This document shows positions 34,895 through 46,728 of a stretch of 64,000 bases of DNA, piece by piece. The stretch is from Sipunculus nudus (Eukaryota; Annelida; Sipuncula; Golfingiida; Sipunculidae). The position numbers were made by a program, and so were the translations under genes. Under the pieces are notes generated by a model. The model did no database searches and was not told the origin of the DNA. It saw only the letters and a program-made list of their open reading frames with translations. The stretch covers positions 76,860,901-76,924,900 of the forward strand of contig CM049315.1 of NCBI GenBank assembly GCA_026874595.1. The letters are read 5' to 3'. Positions within the stretch are counted from its first letter, which is position 1; each line of letters starts with the position of its first letter.

Positions 34895-37800
34895 TATATA
34901 TATGAATGAAAGAGAGCTAATGTATAACCATTGCCTTATACGCTGACAGAAATCTCGGGGGACCTATAAATATATGTATACACAGAGAGAAAGAGAGACC
35001 ATGCAATGTACCCAGGTGTGGGAGGGTGTAAACTATGTCGTCAGAATCAACAAATATGGCTAACATTTTTCGTATATATACAGAATTTCTACTCTCGAAT
35101 TCACCAATATTTCATGTCCTATAAATACCTGAAACGTCTTGCCTTTCGATCTACAACTGCATGGCGATAGAATTTGGTATTAATTCAACCTGAACATTTA
35201 TGTCAAGAGAGTGACCTAAAATTCACCAGACTTATGCGTGATTTTTTTTTATGGTAATGGTGGTCAATTAAATTGTAACTAAAACAAATCTATTATAAAT
35301 AAAGACAGGGAAATATTCCCTGCTTATACCTAATCTAATGTAAAGAGAGTTATTGTCTATAAGTCAAATAAAGAAACAACATTGTTGTGTCATCTTAATT
35401 TACCTCTGAAATAAAACTGTGCTAAGTGCACAAATAATAATCTCTGATTCTGAAAGTAATTTGAGCGAAGAGCAAAATCAGTAACATTTTAAAGCATTTT
35501 TTTAATTTTTTTAGTATTTTACTATAATAGAAATAATTTTGTTTTTTAGTTGTTTTTATAATTAACAATACTTTCTCCCACACTTTTTCGAAACATTTTA
35601 CTATTTGTCTGATGGCAGCTGCCTCCCCCCCCCCCCCCCCCTCATCTCCGGAGTTTTCGGCCCTGATAACAGATGGTACTACATTACCCGGCACCGGACT
35701 GAATTATCTTGGATTTTATCCCTCTTTGGCAGAAAAACCACAGGGGCCGATTTATCACGAGAGGGTGCAAACCACCGTAGTACGGTCCGCTGCGGCCAGG
35801 TGGCAGCGTATGCTTGGTATAATCTTGGCTGATGGGTCGCTGGCCGAAAACAAAGAGAAAGCCGACTCCCTGCGGTGAACATTTAACGTGTGAACAAGTC
35901 GCAACTAAACCGTGAGTAATAAATGAACTTCTTGTTAAATAACGTCTAAATTTAAGCCATGCGTGTGTATGGTTTAAATTTGCTTGTCTGAGCGGAATAG
36001 GCGCTGGTTCAGAAGATCCAGATAACAGATCACATGGCTGTATTTAATTTTCCTATATAACATCTATAGATTCTAATGGTAAAGTTATTTTACCTGACAG
36101 TTTGTCTCTATTCAGTGAAACAAGGTATAAGTGTCTCATTTTCCCACAATCCTTGTCCGAATTCGGTAAAGCCAAAATTACCTCTCCAAGCATTCCCATA
36201 ACAAGCATTTAGATACCATGTCTTTGATTGGCCACAGATAAAAAATACATGACCGATAGTGTCAGTTTTTTTTAGATTATGCTAAACATACATTAAAATC
36301 CAACGACGATCTTTTAATGCCACCTTGAACAGTGGCTAGAGCCAACCAGAGCACGCCAGCCACTCACTGCTCTTTTTCATGTTACGGCTTTATGACCCTG
36401 GGTCACGTGAATAAATAAGAATATGTAACCAACAGTTAATGCAATTTTTTCATCCACTAAACTAAGCTTTGCTGGCCATGTTCTTTAATGGGTAACAAAA
36501 CGGTAACCATAATTAATCAGGCTTTTTTATTACATGTCAAACTTTAATTAGACGCATTTATCTTTGAATCCTTTGATACTGTAGGTATATTCGATATGAA
36601 GGGTTTTTTATATATCGTATTGTACATATATAAATATAAACTTTGATAGAAATTATTGTTCGCACATTTTGCACTGAAAAAAACTTCTCCATAATGAATA
36701 AGGAACAATTTCAAGGGAATGCTTCCAAAGCTATGCGGGGCAAATATAGGGAGGTACAATTTTTTAAATACAAAATTGTCCAATGGACGTATGAGAGGGT
36801 CGGGGAGGGGCAGGATGCCGCGCAGATAGGTGAATTACACGGGAAGTTAACACGTGAGCCCCACCGGGTGCGCGTGGGAGGGGGGCGTAAACGTATCTCA
36901 TTCCTGAAACATTCAAATAAAAAAAGTAAATATGAACACCTGTGTCGTAAATTTGTATATTTCCGAATAAATGCTCGCCGGAGAACCCTCCCTTGAACGG
37001 GCACAATTAATGTGCATTAACTCTAAACATCCACCTCCGAGGAAACAAAAAGAAAGAAACATATGGGCAAACCTAAAGACCAGAAGGCAAAACAGGTAAA
37101 CCCTTAATAGTATTAGAAAGTGAAAGCCACCAGATGCCGGCGTCACGTGACCCGGGGTTCACCCGCCGCCCCCTCACCAGCAGGAGGTGCTGCCACCTGT
37201 CGGAAAAAAGTCACACAGAGAAAAGGATACATTTTATCACGAGACTCGATTCAATCAGTTATTGAAGCAATGACTAATTTGGCTCCCAATAAAATGTCCC
37301 CAACATATAAATAGAAATGTATGGATATTGTATTTGTGAATGTGTTGATTAAAAAATTCTATCTGCACGGTCCCATATAAAAAATAAAGTAGCTGTTACA
37401 AAAAAAGCGTATAAGATCGGCATATAAAAATAGGCAGTCGAAAAAGCATTGGAAACTCAAAGGTTTCCCATACACCTATATTTGTATTAAGTTAGCAACA
37501 CAAAGTTTACTTTCAAGTTATAGCTAAATGAATAAAAATGTTGCATTAATAATAAACGTTATTATTTGTTTAAAGGAACTGGGGTAGGAACAGCAATAAG
37601 TAACATTAATGGGACCTCTCACATACCATGTATAATAAATACGTATACTTGTAGCGTGTTCTCCACTTTTTTGGGTGGAGGTAACCGCCTCCATTTTTTA
37701 ATGCTACCTTAACTTAACTTAACTACGTATATTTACATCTGCAGAATTCCATTCCGGTTTAAGACTACGTGACAGGGAGCGGCGAAACGGTAGAACAATC

Positions 37801-38742
37801 ATCCTTTTGTATGGCCTGAACACGGATAATGTAACAATAAACTGTTACAATAGAGACCGGAAGTGAGAGTGACGTAGACGATACCCGGCAAATGTCCGGT
37901 TAACTGTCAGGTATTGCAGACCAGATATCCAAACAGCAGGAAATGTTTTCTATGACCTGTCATTTTGTAATAATTAATGTTCAAATTCAGTATCTGGCAA
38001 AACCTTTTAACAATCCTAGATATTTCTTTTTGTTGTTGTGCAGATGTTATATTTTGTTTATTATTAGTTCTGTTTTTATATGGATGTAAAAAAGTAGTAA
38101 AACTGTAATATTTTTAATATCATTTTTATACATATTCTCAAAAATATAGACAGAAATAAATCATTCTGGATATTTATCATCCTTAAGTGGCTTTCAGTCA
38201 GTTTGAATCTATGCTGGGCGATTGAAGGCAGCAAATCAGGCCGAGAAGGGTGGTAGGACGTAGAGATAGATCCAGTCCAGTCGGTAACATTCATCACTGA
38301 GAATGAGGAACCTGTTTTTTTTTTTTTTTTTGATGATATAAACATGATGAAAGAAAGTAAATACAGCTTAAATGAAGCAACTTTTTTATTTGAAAGGAAA
38401 GGATAAATCCAAAGTTTAGAGCATTTAAAAGGGGAAACAACGATAAATGTATATAACAGCTGACAGGCCATGGCCGGTTAAAGCAATAAGCTATGGGGTG
38501 ATAGAGTTTAAGGGGTTACTCCCCTGTATATTTACGCATTTATACGCATGCATAGCTAAATGGATCCATGCATATAACATAGCATCAAGATAAAACATGT
38601 TTTAACGGTTGTTTTGTGGTCTGAGTTTCAATACTCAAACATGGGTTTACATGGTAAATGAAACCAGCGGTTTAATCGGATTCCCTTGATGCACCATTGC
38701 CATAGCAACAGAATGTCACGATGTATAAACTTAACAGTCTAA

Positions 38743-38784
<42 letters not shown>

Positions 38785-39360
38785 AATAAGTAAATTTTTA
38801 AGGAATCGCAACCACAATTTTTGCTGAAATTCCCTGAGTCATGAGGGAAAAGGTCAACAATTTCTGTTTTATATGATGAAAAGGTCATGAAAATCTTATC
38901 TTCCGGAAGCGTCAGAACCCTGAGTAAGACCCCTTCCTTTAGGATCCCCTAGAGTTTACCTTAATGGTACAATATATAACACAGATGACTCTACTGCCGT
39001 TTGAATCACGACAGTCGCGAGGAAAAAAATGATTTATCACCTTGAAATGAGAAGAGTATTACAAAGGTATGATACTTTCCTAAAAAAACACAAAATAAGA
39101 TAAGTACATCATTATATTTTATTAAAAATTTATGAATACATACTTTGGTAAACCGCTTTCTGATATGTACAGTAAATATTGCATTAATCATTAGAACAAT
39201 ATTATAATTGGTGATCATGAATTTAAAATGCTGAGAATTTACTGATCATCCTGTAATTTAATTATTAACCTCATACACGTGAAACCTAATTTATAATACC
39301 TGACTTTCAAACCAGCTGTTCGGCTGAACAATGAAACTAAAACCGGATATTTAAAATACC
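34769..39360. other. Long non-coding stretch
   Basis: No gene recognised. It contains a TA array (34,849-34,891), poly-C (about 35,626-35,641), a (CT)n run (38,747-38,780) and a hairpin region near 37,651-37,714 (GTAGC..TGGAGG / CCTCCA..GCTAC). Open frames around 35.6 and 36.7 kb show no domain. Confidence 0.5.
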
Positions 39361-39369
39361 AAAAGAACA

Positions 39370-39710
39370 TCCCTGTTCGTGTGTTTGTGTATGTGGTTCA
39401 TGTGTGTGTGTTTGTTCACAACAGTAATAAACGGCATCTCATGAAATTTTTAGGCCCTTTCGGGAATGTGCCAGTGAAGAATTGATTAGATTTTGGTTTG
39501 GATCCGGCACCTGATCCGGATTCGGGAATGGCATCAAGGAATATACACAAATGTAGAGTTAGCTATGCATGAATGAACCCGTGAAATGGGCCGAATAAGC
39601 GAATGCAAACACGGATTTTGGAGCGTCCCATAATAGAGGACCCCCCCCCCCCCCACACACACACACCTGGCGGAAACTTGCATTCCTTAGAATGCATCTT
39701 TGTTGTTATA
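39370..39710 (+). repeat. Dispersed repeat family, copy
   Basis: It shares, in order, TTTGTTCACAACA, ATCTCATGA, TTTCGGGAAT, ATCCGGATT, GAATGCAAACAC, CCCATAATAGAG and CTTGCATTCCTTAGAATGCA with the inverted copy at 51.5 kb. A poly-C/CA tract interrupts it. Confidence 0.75.
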
Positions 39711-40419
39711 TCATTTGTTCGGCGATCAGCGCTCCAGTTAAGAACAAAAATGTATATAGGTAACTGATGTTAAAAAATCACATGACTTTCTTTTGTGCTT
39801 GTGTAAATAATAAATCCCGATTTAATTTACTTTTTGTCAATTTCACATTTAAAAACATGTGTCCATGTGAAACTTTAAGTGTATCAAATGTATCATTCAA
39901 TATAAATATTTACAACTCATAAAATAATGAATTAATAATGAAAAATGAATAATGCTCGTTTCCATGTTGATAAATCATGAATATTATTTCGTATTAAATG
40001 TAAGAGTAGCTACTAATGACTTCTTATTGTAAGTACATGTATATATTTATAAGCCTCAGCTAATACTTAACAATTTATAGCGTGTCCAGTCTCCATCTAA
40101 TTCAATATTGAAACCAGTGACTGAATATGACTGAATTGCATTGACATTTCATATCATTGTCACGTTTATATGAGGATGTAAAGTTAAAATCATTATCAGA
40201 AAGCTCATATTACTAAATTGTATAAATATTACGTATTACTGAACCATATAAGATAATATGAAATTTTTGTAGTTTATGAGCGATAATGAATCAATGAAAC
40301 GCATGATTTATGATATGTGGGAACATTAAATTACCAATTAATGCTATATAAAATTTACAATTAATGCCACATTGTTTATCAGTTCCCCTCTTGTTGAGAT
40401 ATAAAGGTTTCGACTATGA
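39711..40419. other. Non-coding DNA downstream of the protocadherin stop
   Basis: Presumed 3' UTR and intergenic sequence. No strong polyadenylation signal could be fixed. Confidence 0.4.
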
Positions 40420-40991
40420 TCACACGTTTGAGTCCTTACAAGACGTCAGTGTTTGTTGCGTTGTTAAGGACACCATCGATAGCCCTGTGTCTTGGGAAAT
40501 ATAGTTCTCGGCACTTTTCTTCCCCGCCATGGCTTCAGTGCTGCCGTCAGAAATCCCACTATCCGAAACACTTTCACTGACGCTCTGTAGCGTGCTACAT
40601 TCTAGAGGGTTTAAATCATTGTTCACTGATGTTTTGGTGTCAGAAACATATGGACTACGAAATGACGACGGTTCCACGAATTTGACACCAACTCTGACTT
40701 TCTTTTCTTCTGTTTTCTCACCGAATGTGTTTGTGTTTATCAATTCGCTGTCGTTGAGAGGATTCCTGTGTATTACGACTTTACCATACAGTTCCGGATG
40801 TGATGTTGCTTGGTTGTTCTTGATCGGAAGCCTAACTGCGCCTGCGCAAGACGAAGACGAAGATGCCGTGGACGAAATGGTGCTCCGGGAAGCTGATAGT
40901 GCTTGCCGAGGCTGCTGATGGGACGAGTTTGACCTCCGCGCCAGTAAGATTTTACGAAGCTCTCCATTTGACCGGTTTACACCGAATGTTC
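40420..40991 (-). CDS. Protocadherin exon 3: C-terminal cytoplasmic tail and stop
   Basis: This terminal coding exon encodes residues 938-1127. It starts after a TTTGACAG acceptor (40,992), and the carried G plus GA rebuilds a glycine codon, giving SDSELGTFGVNRSNGELRK in frame. The tail is rich in serine and basic residues, with a serine run (STASSSSS) and a SVSESVSDSGISDG stretch that could be phosphorylated. KVRVGVKF near the middle loosely resembles a PP1-docking RVxF motif but does not fit the strict consensus. It ends at TGA 40,420-40,422. No convincing polyadenylation site lies close by; the nearest minus-strand AATAAA noticed is near 39,118-39,123, about 1.3 kb downstream. The reading frame on the opposite strand is a shadow. 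Confidence 0.8.
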
Positions 40992-41069
40992 CTGTCAAAT
41001 AATTAAGATTATGATAATCACTTGATATACTACTGTCATCTCTCCAGCACTATGTTAACGTCACATTGA

Positions 41070-41070
41070 A

Positions 41071-41139
<69 letters not shown>

Positions 41140-41206
41140 TATTATTATTATTATTATTATTATAAAAATAATAATAATAATAATTATCATCATCATCATC
41201 ATCATA
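41070..41206. repeat. (AAT)n-(ATT)n array near the exon 3 acceptor
   Basis: About 23 AAT units meet about 8 ATT units at 41,139, followed by a further AAT run and ATC units. The two halves are complementary and could fold into a long hairpin in RNA or DNA. The poly-isoleucine frames across it are artefacts of the triplet period. Confidence 0.95.
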
Positions 41207-41871
41207 TCACGGGCCTTGTGTCGGGGGAGGGGGCAGAGGAACAAAGAACCTTTTGTCACTCTCACTTTGTAGAATTACACATTTTTTATAGTTCCTTCAT
41301 GTCCTCAATTAGGCATCTCATACATTCAGAATATATGTATCAATTGCCTGTCTGTGTGATCACAAATGTTATTGAATGATTTTGAATGTTTAAATCAATT
41401 TTAAATTATTTACACCATGGTGATGAAAATTGATAAATATATATATATATATTAATATATCAATATACAATGAATACATATATTTCACAATATGTGGTAG
41501 GGTGAAGAAAATTAAGATGTTCAGGGGATGGATTATGTTCAGTTTGATGTGGGATGGGAGCTGTCCGAGGACATTGAGATGTTGTCCTCATTTTGAGGGA
41601 ATGAGGTTCAACAAAACATTAAAAATAATAATAACAACAACAACAAAAGCTGTAACAAAAATATTATATAATAACAACTGAAGTAATGACTATCATTTTA
41701 CCACAAACATTCAATAATAATAATAATAATAATAATAATAATCACAATAAAAATTACCATAATAATAATAATGATTATATAACAACATCAACAACAGCAA
41801 TGAAAACATTTTCTAGATTAGAATCAGTGGAAAATTTATTAATAATAAATGCTTGAAGTATCAACATGCAC

Positions 41872-41989
41872 AGCACGACCACCTCAGAATAACGACCACT
41901 TTTTCACGGTCCTAATTCTTTTTACTCTTCATAACCGACCACGCCTAGACGACCACTCGATCGAGGTCCAAAATTTCGAGGTTTCAATG
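41872..41989 (-). mobile_element. Fragment of a CAGTGGAACC-family (pogo/Tc1-like) repeat
   Basis: On the minus strand the fragment begins TA then CATTGAAACCTC and contains repeated GTGGTCG / GACCACC words like the intact element at 59.4 kb. Only this end is visible. Confidence 0.45.
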
Positions 41990-42053
41990 TATCTTTCATA
42001 TTACAGCGTTAGCTTGTTAATAAAAAGTGAATTTACTGGACTAGTTTTTTGTA

Positions 42054-42873
42054 GGAAGTGGCTAAACAGCCGGCAGGGGAAATTCACCTTGCCGCAAGTC
42101 TAGCCCACTGGCTAAACTGACGGCAAGTTAATGTATGCTCTATTTCAGTCTATTTCAGTGTTATACTCCGTACTTTTCATTATTATTTGGACAACAATGA
42201 GATGACAATATAGTGATGACTTCCCAAATTAACTATTTTGCTGGCCTATATGTAAAAAATATGTTAAGTACTAATGAGTAGGTATTAAAAGTGCACATTT
42301 GTGATAATCACAGGGTAGTTTAATATAAATTTTCTGACAAACACCTCAGGATATGTCAAATTATTGGCCAAAGGATCAGCTAATTACTTGATCAAAGGTA
42401 TAATCAAACAATTTACACATGAGGAAGGGGGCCGAGCACCCGAAAGCTTGTGTACAAGAACCTACACACAGCTAGTCTTTTTCAAAAGGTGTCAACCATT
42501 TACATTACTTTTGTAAGTAACAGACTAGCACGGCATTTCAAAACTTTACAATCTTACACCACATCCAATTATAGTTGTTGAGCCTAGCTATTGTGTTGTG
42601 AGATGATGCAAGAAATATCCACACCAAATGGCATTTCTTACAAAAAGGCTATCAAAATATCTAATTTGTGAGTTGGAACAATATTGTCAGCTCATTGTCA
42701 AAATAATAATGGAAAGTACGGTGTATCACACTGAAATAGAGCATACATTGTTACATTCATTTGCCAACAGTTCAGCCAGTGGGTTAGGCTCAAGGGCAAG
42801 GTAAGTATTCCCTGCCGGCTGTTTAGTCTGTGGACTAAACTGCCGGGACCCTGCCGGCTGTTTAGCCACTTCC
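42054..42873. mobile_element. 820-bp MITE with 9-bp target duplications in protocadherin intron 2
   Basis: The ends are perfect inverted copies starting GGAAGTGGCTAAACAGCCGG, with at least 25 matching bases. Similarity then continues imperfectly for about 120 bases on each side, through CCCACTGGCT and ATGCTCTATTTCAG. The right arm carries an extra internal copy of the CCGGCAGGG terminal motif. The flanks are identical 9-bp duplications (TTTTTTGTA at 42,045-42,053 and 42,874-42,882). No coding capacity is visible. The 9-bp duplication suggests a Mutator-like (MULE) or Merlin-type mobiliser; that assignment is inference. Confidence 0.85.
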
Positions 42874-42931
42874 TTTTTTGTACGTGCGTGGTATGCGTGT
42901 GATGTGGTGTGTGTATGTTTGTGTGACATAC

Positions 42932-43058
42932 CTAGCTCGCTGTCCGACTGTCTGACGTGGGTATGAGAGACGTCGGAGTCGCAACATCCGTCGGATCCGG
43001 AATTCACGCTCTCTGGGCACAAAGACGGACTGTTTGACATGTCGCTAGATGGCAGCAT
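42932..43058 (-). CDS. Protocadherin exon 2: cytoplasmic tail segment
   Basis: This 127-base exon encodes residues 896-937 plus one base of codon 938, running from MLPSSDMSN to RQSDSEL. It is serine-, aspartate- and cysteine-containing, hydrophilic tail sequence. The acceptor (GACAG before the ATG at 43,058) is in phase 0, matching the exon 1 donor. The donor is GTATGT at 42,931, leaving phase 1. The sequence SNSPSLCPESVNSGSDGCCDSD looks like a protocadherin tail, but I recognise no named motif. Without splicing, the frame stays open into the intron until a stop at 42,726-42,728 inside a MITE, so an intron-retention isoform with a different C-terminus is possible. The exon-intron structure is inferred from matching phase and canonical sites. 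Confidence 0.82.
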
Positions 43059-44889
43059 CTGTCATAAAGACATAAGAATAAGTAAACTAACTACCACAGT
43101 AACTGGTCATGTATATTACTATTTTTCCATATAAAGCAGTTAGACTTGTTCCCTGCTCTACTATGGCCTTCAGCCAAGCATAGATGATTGGCCTAGAGCA
43201 GCGTGCCATAATAGAACGGGGTACCAGTCTAACAAAACAGTTAGGACATATTTTAAAATATATAAACAAAAACATAACATTAAAATTATAATCCCCACTT
43301 TGTCTTAACATATATTTATCTTTTTTATTCATCCCAAAGACTACAGATGAAATAGGAATCAATTTATATAATATAAATTTATATATTAATTTTTTGTCTT
43401 GTGAAGAAATTATTGATATATTAATAATGGTTATTACAATCTCTATTTTTTCGATTCACTTGGTCCTAATTAACTTAATTGAAAAATGTGCCTAAATAAT
43501 CAATGTTTAAAGTTGTATTTTTTTGTTGTTGTGTATATTTGTTGGGACAATTTATTATTTAATTTGTTAATTAATCAATTTATTTATTTATTTATGTTAA
43601 TATTTTTAGTTTCTCAATACTCTTTATATTATCAATAAAGTAATAGATTGGGTGTGTACATTGACAGTTTTCATCTCACCTCCTTAAAAATGACCAGAAA
43701 CAAGAGAATTAAGCTGGATTCGGCATTGAATAAGAAATGGGTAGCGGCATCTTTTCATTATGATTAACTGAATATGAATTTTCATTACTAATATCATCAG
43801 CATTATCATTGTAATTATAATTATCATTAGTAGTTGTAATATGGAAGGAAAGGGAGGCAAAGTTTTCAAACTATCATAACCCCACAAATATTTCTAAATT
43901 AAATAATGTTATTTGTTAGCAATAGAGCCGGGTATATATACATTGTATATTGGGCGTAAGTCCCGAAAACACTTTTTGAGTCAATCAACATTCAGTGTGT
44001 ACATCCCTAGAAAAGTGAGTTGATATAAGAGGTCCATGAAAAGCATGATGTGACAAAAAGAATTGTTAAGGTTGAGTGTAAATTGTAGGACCATTATTGT
44101 ATACATGTCCCTCGCCATGGCGTGCCAGGCGTTAGATACGCGCCAACCATCACTCACTGACCCAATCTAAGCAGGGTCACACGGTGCATCTACTCCAAGA
44201 ATGCGCCCCGTGATACATGTTATGTTTTTTAATTATGCAAGCTCAGCACGAACCAAGGGGATTAAAACATGCGTCTTGTTCCAATACAACTATATATATC
44301 ATGTCTAATGTCAGAGGAAACTGGTCAAAATGAGATTGATGCATGCTCTCCTGCAAAGAAGTTAAATTCTGCAGGGGCGTAGCCCGGGGGGGGGGGGGGC
44401 GGCGGGGGTTATGACCATCCCCGAAATCTGTTTTGGCAAGTAATATCAAGTGCAAAATATTAACTGAGAAATTTTTCTGAGATTGAAAGTTATTTTAAAA
44501 ACATGAAAATATCATATTTACATTTTTTCATTAGAGTGCATTTTCATCTGCCGGTAACAATTTATACCGATCATATATCTCGGGGACGTTATTTCTCAAT
44601 CTGTCAAAGGATTACTAAGAAACTGATGAAAATGGATCCAACATCCCAAATCAATTAATCATTTAGTAAACACTTTATCTTGTTTTGTGCCTTAAAAAGT
44701 AACAAGGTACTGAAGTTCTAGGCTGATCCTAATGAAAACATAATGAAAGTTGAATGATGAATATATATATATATATATATTTACATAGTGGAACCCGTAT
44801 AAAACCACCCGTCTGATAAGACCACCTGTCTATTGAGACCACCGTTAAGTGAACCAAAAACATTTATATACATTTGCACTCTTTGGCCA

Positions 44890-44892
<3 letters not shown>

Positions 44893-44965
<73 letters not shown>
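44893..44965. repeat. (TA)n microsatellite in intron 1
   Basis: About 36 TA units. A shorter TA run lies at 44,760-44,780. Confidence 0.97.
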
Positions 44966-44968
<3 letters not shown>

Positions 44969-45307
44969 ATCTTTGTAACCACCACCACCCGGGCCTTTAG
45001 CTGGTTGCCCCTGGGCATTGCATCAGGTCGATTATATCAATGAAAAAGTCTTTTTTTTTTACAATTTATCTTGGTGGTACGAATATAAATAAAAATGGAT
45101 TTCTCTTATTATGCTACCAATGCTGTATAGTGGTAGCATAATTATTTTTGTGTTATCTTTTGTAAAATGATACACTGATATTTTCTTGAGTTTGTTTTCT
45201 TCAAATATCTAGATAGGAAGTAAATATATAAATGTGAACATGAACACCCTAACAAAGCATATTAACTACATATTTATGTACATATGTTGCATATAAGATA
45301 AGAGGTT

Positions 45308-45358
45308 TTGAGAGAGAGAGAGAGAGAGGAAGAGAGAGAGAGAGGGGGGGGGGGGGAG
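45308..45358. repeat. GA-rich tract with G run
   Basis: (GA)n, then GGAAG, (GA)n and a run of about 12 G. Arg-Glu open frames across it are artefacts. Confidence 0.95.
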
Positions 45359-46728
45359 AGATGTTACTTCCATACGAATCTATTAAATTTCACTTTCATA
45401 GTTAAAAATTTGAAGACAGATATGAAAGAAGAATACATAGAAACGATGTCATCTGTCATCATAATTCGTCAACAGCAAGCAAACGTTGAACAGGACGAAT
45501 CCTTCATTGTTGTGGGTGTTAATGTCTGGGAGACATTTGTCCCGGCATTCAGCAATATGTGGCCCATGGGGTTATAGGTCTTTTTTATACAAGTCCACAC
45601 AATACAGCGTGCGTCGCGGGACATTACACGTACAATGTGGACAAGGCCGGTTCATGACACTATGGCATGACGTCTGTACCATATAGAGACCATTAAACAT
45701 GACTGACTGCATCATAACCAACAGCTGTTTCCTTTATAATGACATGTTTACTTGGTCGGTTATAAACTTTGACTGCCGGCTTGGTGATTCTAGACCTGTG
45801 TCTGAATTACAAAAACTAAAGTGCAAACATTTAAAAATACTTCAAAGACCAGAATGACCCCACCTAAAATTTCAAGAGTATATATACACCTATAGAATAA
45901 CGATGAATTTCGATCCCTACCTAGCCTTAAGTTTTGCATACAAGACCTCCTGTCGATAAATGTTTGTATATAATCTTATATATAGTTTACATTACACTAA
46001 AGCGAAGGGTTTGCTATTGAATGAAGTATTATTATTTTATTATAGATAAGTCTGTAAAGTTTCTTTGAATAAATGAGCCTATAGGCAAAAATCTGCCACG
46101 CCTATGCAACAATAAGTTTAAGAGAAGAGCAAAACGGTCTACACGCTTTTTACCAACCTAAATTTATTAAATATATTTTTAGACTCAGTATCTTTAAAAT
46201 AATGTTTCTCTGTTATACTTTTTTCAATAATTAACTTAACATTTTTAGTTAAATTTTAGAATATTGTATTTATTTTCATATACACTTTTTGTCAGAGCCA
46301 TCGAAAATCAGATCGGTCTTCTCGCACCTCAAAATATATGCAGTCTTTTTAACGAAAAAAAAATGCACAGTTAACTTACTTTCATGTACATACTTTGATA
46401 GTGTGCTTTCGGTGACAAAGAAATGTAGGTTAACTAACTATTTGTTCTAAAGAAATTTTGACAAATAATTTCTCCCCGCTGAAAGTTATTAAAAGTTAAA
46501 TTCGGGAGCATATCATCAATTGTTGCTGCTACTGATTTGCTTTTTTTTATATTATAGACGTAAGAGCTAATATACGAGGTGGGGGTGGAGTAGTATAAAT
46601 TCAGTTTTTTTATTTCATTTCTTACATTTTGATCCGTCCCAAGGTAAACTAGATTAGGCAGTTTATAAGTAATTGGTAGCGGGGGCTTTTTTCAAATGTT
46701 AAATTTAAATAAAATGCTTAATACTTAC

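Larger units (their letters stand above)
40992..42931 (-). other. Protocadherin intron 2
   Basis: This 1,940-base phase-1 intron runs from GTATGT to ACAG. It holds an 820-bp MITE close to the donor, an (AAT)n array at about 41,714-41,742, a transposon right-end fragment at about 41,872-41,989, and an (AAT)n-(ATT)n self-complementary array ending about 80 bases upstream of the acceptor. Confidence 0.75.
43059..46728 (-). other. Protocadherin intron 1
   Basis: This 3,670-base phase-0 intron is bounded by GTAAGT and CAG. It contains long TA arrays at about 44,760-44,780 and 44,893-44,965, a one-ended CAGTGGAACC-type transposon fragment near 44,785, a GA/G tract at 45,308-45,358, and a one-ended CAGGGGCG-type hAT terminus with poly-G near 44,372. 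No coding exon is visible inside it. Confidence 0.75.

Noticed and set aside
35612-35878. 88-codon frame starting with a proline run
   Set aside because: The proline run is a poly-C tract and the rest shows no domain, splice context or repeat relationship.
40529-40918. 129-codon plus-strand frame
   Set aside because: It is the antisense shadow of protocadherin exon 3, which has matching splice phases on the minus strand.
41050-41272. Poly-isoleucine open frames on both strands
   Set aside because: They are translations of AAT/ATT repeats inside an intron.
44372-44480. Complete hAT-like element starting CAGGGGCGTAGCCCGG
   Set aside because: No matching right terminus or convincing 8-bp duplication of AAATTCTG was found, so only one end is supported.
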